The notes beneath the pieces are model-generated. The model saw only the letters and a program-made list of their open reading frames with translations, ran no database searches and was not told the DNA's origin. The position numbers and the translations under genes were made by a program. Below, piece after piece: positions 58,278 to 64,000 of a stretch of DNA of 64,000 nucleotides (within the stretch, counting starts at the first letter, position 1; every line of letters begins with the position of its first letter). The DNA is from Aedoeadaptatus ivorii (GTDB lineage Bacteria; Bacillota; Clostridia; Tissierellales; Peptoniphilaceae): NCBI RefSeq assembly GCF_030815095.1, contig NZ_JAUSWF010000001.1, positions 124,001-188,000 of the forward strand. The letters are read 5' to 3'.

Positions 58278-58286
58278 TGGTATAAT
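58278..58286 (+). promoter_or_regulatory. Extended -10 promoter of the asp23-nusB operon
   Basis: TGGTATAAT (58278-58286) is a perfect extended -10, followed by ATAGGAGG and ATG 58306. No strong -35, only a T-rich stretch. Confidence 0.62.
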
Positions 58287-58305
58287 GATGCAATAGGAGG
58301 CAAAT

Positions 58306-58680
58306 ATGGTAGAAAAATATTTTGTTGACCCGGCGGGAAGCACCAATGTGAAGATCGCCGAGGATGTCATTACGAGGATTGCACAAGAGGCGGCCACCCG
58401 CGTCGACGGCGTATACAACAGCTTTACATCGACACGGGAAAATATCGGAGATCTTCTGAGCGGCAGAACCGTGGGCAAGACGAAAGTATTTGCCGATGAA
58501 GAGAAAAGCGCAGTGGATATTTCGATCGTCGTAGAATACGGAAAGAATGTCGTAGAAATCGCCGAAGAAGTACAGGATGCCGTTAAGGAAAGCCTGGAAA
58601 ATATGACCGATCTGGATATTACGGCGGTCAATGTGCACGTACACGGCGTACGCATACGCCAAGAAGGAGAAACCGTCTGA
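58306..58680 (+). CDS. Asp23/Gls24 family envelope stress protein
   Basis: Protein of 124 residues of the Asp23/Gls24 (DUF322) family, linked to cell-wall stress and membrane association in Firmicutes. VKIAEDVITRIAQEAATRVDGVYNSF (two parts) is the conserved first block, and VDISIVVEYGKNVVEIAEEVQDAVKESLENMT with ITAVNVHVHGVRI forms the second (parts). This gene, equivalent to YqhY of B. subtilis, regularly precedes nusB, as here. Its stop shares a base with the nusB start. Confidence 0.95.
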   Translation: MVEKYFVDPAGSTNVKIAEDVITRIAQEAATRVDGVYNSFTSTRENIGDLLSGRTVGKTKVFADEEKSAVDISIVVEYGKNVVEIAEEVQDAVKESLENMTDLDITAVNVHVHGVRIRQEGETV

Positions 58681-59186
58681 TGGCCGGTAACTTCACCGTC
58701 AGCAGAAGACTTGTGCGAATCGGTTTGGTACAGATATTCTTTGCCATGGAAAACCGGGGAGAATATTCCGCCGACGTGGCGGAATATTTTTTCACCGTGG
58801 AACGAGACGAAGAAGAAGCGGATCTCTTGTATTCCCTCTTGTTTTCCGAAAAAGCACAGCGCCTGCGCGATAAGAGCACGACGCTACCTTTTAACGAAGA
58901 CGAAGTCGAATATATGCGCGAGGCGGTGGCGATCTATCTCGACCATAAGGACGAAATCGACGGGCGCATTGCCGAAAATCTCAGGGAATGGACGCTGTCC
59001 AGATTGGCGACGGTGGATCTTTCGATTTTGCGCGTCGCGGTATTCGAGATCCTCTACCAAGATGATATCGACCCGGCGATCTCGATCAACGAAGCCGTAA
59101 ACATCGCAAAAATTTACAGCACCGAAGACAGCGCCCGATTTATCAACGGGATCTTGGGCTCCGTGGTACGAGAAGGCAAAGCATGA
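58680..59186 (+). CDS. nusB: Transcription antitermination factor NusB
   Basis: RNA-binding antitermination factor for rRNA operons, 168 residues, all helical. ARL-type lead RRLVRIGLVQIFFAMENRGE, and the typical C-terminal block LATVDLSILRVAVFEILYQDDIDPAISINEAVNIAKIYSTEDSARFINGILGSV (parts) are clear. It begins at the asp23 stop (TGATGG) and overlaps xseA by four bases. A little longer than many NusB proteins because of an insertion around residues 35-80. Confidence 0.95.
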   Translation: MAGNFTVSRRLVRIGLVQIFFAMENRGEYSADVAEYFFTVERDEEEADLLYSLLFSEKAQRLRDKSTTLPFNEDEVEYMREAVAIYLDHKDEIDGRIAENLREWTLSRLATVDLSILRVAVFEILYQDDIDPAISINEAVNIAKIYSTEDSARFINGILGSVVREGKA

Positions 59187-60514
59187 AACCCATCGGAGTC
59201 GGCGAACTGTTGGAGTACACCAAAAAACTCTACCAATCGGATTATATCCTCCGAAAGGTATGTGTGCGGGGAGAAGTGGCAGAGGTAACGACGGCGCATA
59301 GCGGCCATGTGTATTTCACCATAAAAGACCGCGACGCGCGCCTCAACTGTGTCCTTTTTCGAGACGATGCCGAACGGCTTTCTTCTCCCTTACAGACCGG
59401 ATTCGATATCGAGGTGATCGGCAGGCTGGACATCTACGCGCCGGCAGGTCGATTGCAGTTTTTGGCGAAAGAGATCGAATTTTCGGGCGAGGGTGCGCTC
59501 TATAAATTGTTTTTACAACGTCGAGACCTTCTCGAGAGAGAAGGTCTATTTGATATGGATAAAAAGAAGCCGCTTCCCGAAAACATTCGGACCGTCGGCG
59601 TCGTCACGAGCACTGCCGGCGCAGCACAGCACGATTTTTTGGAGGTGGCGCGCAAGCGAAACCCCGCCGTTTCCGTCCTCCTTTCCCCGACACGCGTACA
59701 GGGAAAAGACGCCGGCGCGGAAATCGCCGCGGCGTTTTTGCGGCTCGACCAAAGGGATGATGTCGACGTTATCGTCCTTGCGCGGGGCGGCGGTTCGATG
59801 GAAGATTTGTTCTGCTTTAACGACGAAGCGCTGATTCGCACCCTGGCACAGCGCGTGCACCCGGTGGTCTCGGCGGTGGGACACGAGGTAGACACGACAC
59901 TCAGCGATTTTGTGGCAGATCTTCGGGCTGCGACGCCCACCCATGCCGCCGAGCTGATCGTAGAGGATCGGGATCTGATTCTTCAGCGGGCGCGGGCATA
60001 TCTTTTGCGCATAGAGCGCCTGGCGGAGGGACGCATAGACCGAATGCGCGCGGAATCCGACGCTCTGCGCCACCGTCTGGAGCATATCGTCTCGCCCGAC
60101 GCCGTAGAAAACAAAAAGCTGCATATCGCGCGGCTGAAAGAGCGCATGACCGGCGAAGTGGCGTATGCGCTGGGTTTACGGCGCGAGGGCTTAAAAAACC
60201 TGAGACGCTCGCTGGATCCCCGTCGAATGGACCGCTACATAGCCGAAGAGCGAGGAGGCTTCTCGGCACATAGAAAGGCGCTGTCTGTCGCGCTCCGAAG
60301 CAGCTGCCTGCGAGAACGCAAGCATCTCGACCTGATGCAGACGCGGATCGGCGTCTTGGGCAGACAGAGGACCGGTCCGCGGGTGTATGTCGGCGGACGG
60401 GTGGCGGATTCGGCGGCGCAACTACGTTCCGGAGATCGCTTGACGATCGCGTTTAGAGACGGATCGGTCGCGGCGGAGATAACGGAAATCGAAAGGAATG
60501 ACGATGAACTATAA
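59183..60514 (+). CDS. xseA: Exodeoxyribonuclease VII large subunit
   Basis: Large subunit of exonuclease VII, 443 residues, which degrades single-stranded DNA with XseB. An OB-fold (about 10-100, VRGEVAEVTTAHSGHVYFTIKD in parts) precedes the catalytic domain with TVGVVTSTAGAAQHDFL, ARGGGSMEDLFCFNDEALIRT (parts) and VVSAVGHEVDTTLSDFVADLRAATPTHAAEL (parts). A helical region and a C-terminal barrel end the chain. The start overlaps nusB, and the end overlaps xseB. Confidence 0.97.
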   Translation: MKPIGVGELLEYTKKLYQSDYILRKVCVRGEVAEVTTAHSGHVYFTIKDRDARLNCVLFRDDAERLSSPLQTGFDIEVIGRLDIYAPAGRLQFLAKEIEFSGEGALYKLFLQRRDLLEREGLFDMDKKKPLPENIRTVGVVTSTAGAAQHDFLEVARKRNPAVSVLLSPTRVQGKDAGAEIAAAFLRLDQRDDVDVIVLARGGGSMEDLFCFNDEALIRTLAQRVHPVVSAVGHEVDTTLSDFVADLRAATPTHAAELIVEDRDLILQRARAYLLRIERLAEGRIDRMRAESDALRHRLEHIVSPDAVENKKLHIARLKERMTGEVAYALGLRREGLKNLRRSLDPRRMDRYIAEERGGFSAHRKALSVALRSSCLRERKHLDLMQTRIGVLGRQRTGPRVYVGGRVADSAAQLRSGDRLTIAFRDGSVAAEITEIERNDDEL

Positions 60515-60710
60515 AGAAAAATCGGATCGCCTGGCGACCATCGTAGAGACCATGGAAAACGAGGACCTCAGTTTGGAGGAAATGGTGCAGCTCTATGAGG
60601 AAGGGATAGCCCTATACCGCGCGCTGGACGAAGAGCTATCGAAACTGGAACAAAAGGTACGGATTCTGACCGAAGACGGACTCGAAGAAAAGGGGGAGGC
60701 GCTAGAATGA
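60504..60710 (+). CDS. xseB: Exodeoxyribonuclease VII small subunit
   Basis: Small helical partner of XseA, 68 residues. ATG 60504 is preferred to ATG 60498 because GAAAGGA at 60490-60496 almost touches the earlier codon. The core ATIVETMENEDLSLEEMVQLYEEGIAL (parts) and the C-terminal LEQKVRILTEDG are diagnostic. It overlaps xseA by 11 bases and ispA by four, as in many Firmicutes. Confidence 0.95.
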   Translation: MNYKEKSDRLATIVETMENEDLSLEEMVQLYEEGIALYRALDEELSKLEQKVRILTEDGLEEKGEALE

Positions 60711-61483
60711 ATTTCGACGAACGGCTGAAGTCCTATTACGCTTCGCTTCCGATTGCGGGCGAAGAATTGAAAGAGGCGATGCTATACTCCCTCTTCGGAG
60801 GCGGCAAGCGCGTGCGGCCGATGCTCTTTTTTACGGTGCTCGAGGATTTGGGATATATCGGCGCGGCCGATTTTTATTTTGCCGCCGCCATGGAATCGAT
60901 CCACACCTATAGCCTGATCCACGACGATTTGCCCGCCATGGACGACGACGACTTTCGGCGGGGACGCCCGTCCAACCACCGGCAGTTTTCCGAGGCGATC
61001 GCGATTTTGGCGGGGGACGGCCTTTTGAACCAGGCGGCGGAACTCGCAGCCGAGGGCGCTTCGATCGAACCGCGGGGCGGCCTTCTGGCCATGCGGTATC
61101 TGTTTCGCGCAGCTGGCACCACGGGGATGGTGGACGGGCAAATTCTGGATATACGCATCGGCGCGTCTTCCGGCGACGAATTGATCTACCGCAAAAAAAC
61201 CGGCGCGCTTCTGGGCGCCTGCTTTGCCATGGCGGGTGCCTTGGCCGAGCGCGAGGAGGCGTTTTGCGATAGGCTGTTTCACGTGGGAGAGACCTTGGGG
61301 CTCAGCTATCAATTTCAAGACGATCTCTTCGATTTGGAAGAAGACGGCGTAGAGGCGGATCGGTCCTATTTTACGGAAAAAGCGGAGCGATACACCGCCG
61401 ATTGTTTAGAGACCTTGCGCACATTGGGCGCGTTTGCCCGAACGGAGGCGCTGATCGAGAAGATCTTGAATCGCAAGAGGTGA
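60707..61483 (+). CDS. ispA: Polyprenyl (farnesyl/geranylgeranyl) diphosphate synthase
   Basis: Prenyltransferase of 258 residues that condenses isopentenyl diphosphate units to short-chain products. GGGKRVRPML binds the substrate diphosphate. The first Asp-rich motif is in LIHDDLPAMDDDDFRRGRP, and the second is in FQDDLFDLEEDGV. MVDGQILDI is typical. It is slightly short (about 290 is common) because the C-terminal end is trimmed. Unlike many Firmicutes, no dxs gene follows before tlyA. Confidence 0.94.
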   Translation: MNFDERLKSYYASLPIAGEELKEAMLYSLFGGGKRVRPMLFFTVLEDLGYIGAADFYFAAAMESIHTYSLIHDDLPAMDDDDFRRGRPSNHRQFSEAIAILAGDGLLNQAAELAAEGASIEPRGGLLAMRYLFRAAGTTGMVDGQILDIRIGASSGDELIYRKKTGALLGACFAMAGALAEREEAFCDRLFHVGETLGLSYQFQDDLFDLEEDGVEADRSYFTEKAERYTADCLETLRTLGAFARTEALIEKILNRKR

Positions 61484-61487
61484 GAAT

Positions 61488-62282
61488 ATGAAAGAGCGAG
61501 CGGACGTACTCCTGCACAACAAAAACCTCGCGCCTTCCCGGGAAAAGGCGAAGAAAATGATTATGGCCGGCGAAGTCTTTATCGGAACGGAGCGCATCGA
61601 AAAGCCGGGCCAGATGATCGATGTATCGGAAGAGATTCGGGTGAAGGGCCACAGCTTAAAATACGTATCGCGCGGCGGCTTCAAGCTCGAAAAGATCATA
61701 CAGATGCATCGCATCGATTTGAACGGAAAGGTGTGCATGGACATCGGCTCCTCGACCGGCGGCTTTACCGATTGCATGTTGCAAAACGGGGCAAAAAAGG
61801 TCTATGCGGTGGACGTGGGTTATAATCAGCTGGACTATCAACTGCGCACCGACCCGCGGGTCGTGGTGATGGAACGCACCAATATCCGCCATTTGCCGAA
61901 AGAAGCCGTTCCCGATGCCGTCGATTTTGTGAGCATCGACGTGTCTTTTATCTCGTTGGAACTGGTTTTGCCGCGTGCCGTGCTTTTCTTAAAAGAAGAT
62001 GCCAAAATCGCCGCCTTGATCAAGCCGCAATTCGAGGCGGGGAAGGAAAAGGTCGGAAAAGGCGGTATTGTTACCGATCCGAAAGTACATCGCGAGGTAT
62101 TGGAAAAAATCGTTCAATTGGTTTCTGACTGTGGTATGTATATAGAGAGTCTGACCCATTCGCCGATTCAGGGTTCGTCGGGCAATACGGAGTTTTTAAT
62201 GCTCCTATCCGCCGATCCGCGCGCCGAGACGGCGGCAGATATCGATTCGGTGATACGTGCATCTTGGGAGGAATTTCGCTGA
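61488..62282 (+). CDS. tlyA: TlyA-family S4-domain RNA 2'-O-methyltransferase
   Basis: Protein of 264 residues with an N-terminal S4 domain (RADVLLHNKNLAPSREKAKKM in parts, about 4-60) and an FtsJ/Rossmann methyltransferase domain. KYVSRGGFKLEKI gives a catalytic Lys, MDIGSSTGGFTDCML the SAM loop, VSIDVSFISLELVLP the acidic block, and ALIKPQFEAG the next Lys. TlyA proteins methylate rRNA riboses and some are called hemolysins for historical reasons. It follows ispA by four bases and shares a base with recN. Confidence 0.94.
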   Translation: MKERADVLLHNKNLAPSREKAKKMIMAGEVFIGTERIEKPGQMIDVSEEIRVKGHSLKYVSRGGFKLEKIIQMHRIDLNGKVCMDIGSSTGGFTDCMLQNGAKKVYAVDVGYNQLDYQLRTDPRVVVMERTNIRHLPKEAVPDAVDFVSIDVSFISLELVLPRAVLFLKEDAKIAALIKPQFEAGKEKVGKGGIVTDPKVHREVLEKIVQLVSDCGMYIESLTHSPIQGSSGNTEFLMLLSADPRAETAADIDSVIRASWEEFR

Positions 62283-63949
62283 TGTTTCTGCGTCTTCAGA
62301 TCGACAATTTTGCCATTATCGAACATTCCCGCATCGAATTTCAAGAAGGATTTTCGGTTCTTACCGGCGAGACGGGGGCGGGAAAGTCGATTATTATGGA
62401 CGCCGTCGGCCTATTGCTCGGCGGCCGGGCACAAAAGCATATGATTCGAACGGGCGCCGATTCGGCGTCGATTCAGGGCGTGTTTTTTACGAAAAACGAG
62501 AAGGCGCTGAATTTTTTGCGTGCCTCGCATATTCCCTTCGAAGACGTCATTATCGTCGAGCGTACCCTTTACGAAGATCGCCCTTCGATCTCGGAGATCA
62601 ACGGGAAAGTCGTCACCAATGCGGTCCTTCGGGAATTCGGTGCGACCATCGCCTTCTCTTCCTTTCAGGGCGAGACGGGACTACTGTTTAAGCCGCGCTA
62701 CCAACTGGAAGTCCTGGACAAGTTCTGCGGCGGCGAGCAGGCCCGGGACCTGCGCCTTTTATCGGAGGTCTTGGCGAAGTTCAAAACGCTCGAAACATCG
62801 CTCAAGGAGGGAGAGAAGGATCCCGCGACGCTCGCACGCGAGAAAGATCTTTTGCGCTATCAAATCACCGAGATCTCGGATCTCGCTCTCGAAGAGAACG
62901 AAGACGAGGAATTGGAAGCGGAATTTCGCGCGCAGAGCAATAGTTCTTTGATCGCGGATTCTTTTGCCGAAATGCGCGCCTTGGCCTATGAAGACGGCGG
63001 CATTCGCGATCTGATGGATCGCTTTGGCGCAGGGCTGGAACGCGTGCGGGAATACGACGAGCGCTATGGCGACCTGCAAGGGGAATTCGACGATATCCGC
63101 TACGGCTTTCAGGGCATCGCCGCCCGCGTCCGAGACGCCGAAGGCCAAGCGGAAGAGGATCCCGAGCGTCTGGAAGAACTCAGAAATCGGCTCGACGAGA
63201 TCAACCGCGCCAAGCGCAAATACGGCAACTCCATCGAAGAGATATTCGCCTTTCTGGCACAGAGCGAAAAACGCATGCAAGAGCTCGACGCCTACGACGA
63301 ATTGCGAGAAAATAGGATGAAAGAAGCCGAAGCCCTAAAAGAGGAAGCGGTAAAAATTTCGAAACAACTCCGCGCACGACGCTTAAAGATGGCAAAAGTG
63401 GTAGAGGCGCGGATGGAAGAAGAAATGGCCGATCTCGATATTCGCGGGGCAAAATTTCGGATCGATTTTTTCGAGACAGAGCTCTCGACTACGGGTCTGG
63501 ACGGCATACGGTTTATGGCCGCCACCAACGAAGGCGAGTCCATGGAGCCGCTGGCGGATATCGCATCCGGCGGCGAAATGAGTCGGATTTTGTTGGCTTT
63601 TGTGGGTATTTTTACGGATATGGACGAAAGGGAAATCTTGATACTCGACGAGATCGACACCGGCATGAGCGGTAAGACCGCAAAAGTCGTGTCGAAAAAG
63701 ATGGCCGAATTGGCGAAGAAACGACAGCTTATCGTCGTCAGTCACTTACCGCAGGTCGTGGCCGGTGCGGACAATCAATACCGCATCCGAAAAATTACAG
63801 AAGACGGCCGGACGGTTTCGGTCGTAGAGAGCTTGGATTATAAAGAACGCATTGGCGCCCTGGCGATGATGATCAGCGGCGAAGATACGATGCAGACTAG
63901 AGAAACGGCCCGCGAAATGATGGAAGCCCGTATAAAGGAGGAGCAATGA
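62282..63949 (+). CDS. recN: DNA repair protein RecN
   Basis: SMC-like ATPase for double-strand break repair, 555 residues. ATG 62282 sits in the tlyA stop (TGATG). An earlier in-frame start at 62264 has no support. Walker A is LTGETGAGKSIIMDAVGLLLG (parts), the coiled-coil arms span about 150-380, the signature is DIASGGEMSRILLAF, and Walker B is ILILDEIDTGMSG. The ending VSHLPQVVAGADNQYRI is typical. It overlaps the next start by four bases. In spore formers spoIVB usually follows recN. Here a probable NUDIX gene follows. Confidence 0.97.
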   Translation: MFLRLQIDNFAIIEHSRIEFQEGFSVLTGETGAGKSIIMDAVGLLLGGRAQKHMIRTGADSASIQGVFFTKNEKALNFLRASHIPFEDVIIVERTLYEDRPSISEINGKVVTNAVLREFGATIAFSSFQGETGLLFKPRYQLEVLDKFCGGEQARDLRLLSEVLAKFKTLETSLKEGEKDPATLAREKDLLRYQITEISDLALEENEDEELEAEFRAQSNSSLIADSFAEMRALAYEDGGIRDLMDRFGAGLERVREYDERYGDLQGEFDDIRYGFQGIAARVRDAEGQAEEDPERLEELRNRLDEINRAKRKYGNSIEEIFAFLAQSEKRMQELDAYDELRENRMKEAEALKEEAVKISKQLRARRLKMAKVVEARMEEEMADLDIRGAKFRIDFFETELSTTGLDGIRFMAATNEGESMEPLADIASGGEMSRILLAFVGIFTDMDEREILILDEIDTGMSGKTAKVVSKKMAELAKKRQLIVVSHLPQVVAGADNQYRIRKITEDGRTVSVVESLDYKERIGALAMMISGEDTMQTRETAREMMEARIKEEQ

Positions 63950-64000
63950 TTTCCGAAGAACGAGTCATACGGACAGAAAAAATTTACGAAGGCAAAGTCG
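63946..64000 (+). CDS. Probable NUDIX hydrolase (ADP-ribose pyrophosphatase), N-terminal fragment
   Basis: Only 18 codons are inside the window, starting ATG 63946 after AAGGAGGAG. The peptide reads MISEERVIRTEKIYEGKV. The pattern 'E...IYEGKV' matches the N-terminus of NudF-type ADP-ribose pyrophosphatases, which often follow recN in clostridia. The Nudix box lies beyond the end, so the call is tentative. Confidence 0.55.
   Translation, partial: MISEERVIRTEKIYEGKV

Noticed and set aside
1..64000. tRNA or rRNA genes, CRISPR arrays, insertion sequences, prophage or toxin-antitoxin pairs
   Set aside because: None was recognised on either strand on reading. No repeated spacers, transposase-like proteins or tRNA-like cloverleaf ends were noticed, though a short tRNA could be missed without a search tool.

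Overview
This window reads as a chromosomal segment of an anaerobic, low-complexity Firmicute. I favour the Tissierellia/Peptoniphilaceae or a neighbouring clostridial group, but that is inference from gene content, not from a marker gene. Pointers are a pyruvate:ferredoxin oxidoreductase, the oxygen-independent (CbiD/CbiG/CbiK) cobalamin route, a glmS ribozyme, the Firmicute blocks yggS-sepF-ylmH-lspA-rluD-pyrR and asp23-nusB-xseAB-ispA-tlyA-recN, strong AGGAGG ribosome-binding sites and many ATGA overlaps. No sporulation gene is seen, not even spoIVB beside recN. No rRNA, tRNA, CRISPR, insertion sequence or prophage gene was recognised, so this looks like core genome plus one large biosynthetic operon.

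Layout. 1-1424: the 3' end of the pyruvate:ferredoxin oxidoreductase gene and a glutathione peroxidase. 1458-8193: a phosphate regulon, pstS then pstC-pstA-pstB-phoU-phoP-phoR, with matching direct-repeat Pho-box candidates before pstS and pstC. The PstS protein appears circularly permuted. 8236-10325: a second two-component system. 10461-13901 (minus): pyruvate carboxylase. 14036-26496: one tightly overlapped cobalamin operon of 17 genes (cbiB, K, L, cobD, cbiC, D, E, T, F, G, H, J, a Cys-rich small protein, cobT, U, S, C). 26583-27569: an S-layer-homology protein. 27632-29452 (minus): glmS with its self-cleaving ribozyme leader. 29804-36390: a cytosolic PpiC-type isomerase, a RelA/SpoT-domain protein, msrA, pepD, a DUF1292 protein, a YhcC-type radical SAM protein and three poorly understood small genes, including a 29-residue membrane peptide.

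36414-47075: housekeeping genes (glyA, a DUF512-type iron-sulfur protein, der, plsY, gpsA, an HlyD-like adaptor, yggS, sepF, ylmH, lspA, rluD, pyrR). 47094-49510: a divergent methylthioadenosine salvage pair (mtnP/mtnA) plus an HD hydrolase. 49525-52525: a third two-component system co-transcribed with a lipoprotein and a three-helix membrane protein. 52583-53668 (minus): ychF. 53787-55891: an ABC pair whose ATPase has degenerate motifs and a long acidic tail. 55934-58222: a HAD phosphatase, rbgA and rnhB. 58306-64000: the asp23-nusB-xseAB-ispA-tlyA-recN block and the first codons of a probable NUDIX hydrolase.

How the parts work together. PhoR/PhoP with PhoU would sense and control the adjacent Pst transporter. 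The cobalamin operon covers cobalt insertion through corrin-ring maturation and lower-ligand assembly, but lacks the two amidases (CbiA, CbiP), the adenosyltransferase, sirohydrochlorin synthesis and cobalt uptake, which must lie elsewhere. The most unusual signals are the permuted PstS, the paired Pho-boxes, the degenerate ABC ATPase, the Cys-rich protein inside the cobalamin operon, and a radical SAM gene whose conserved N-terminus has no ordinary start codon.
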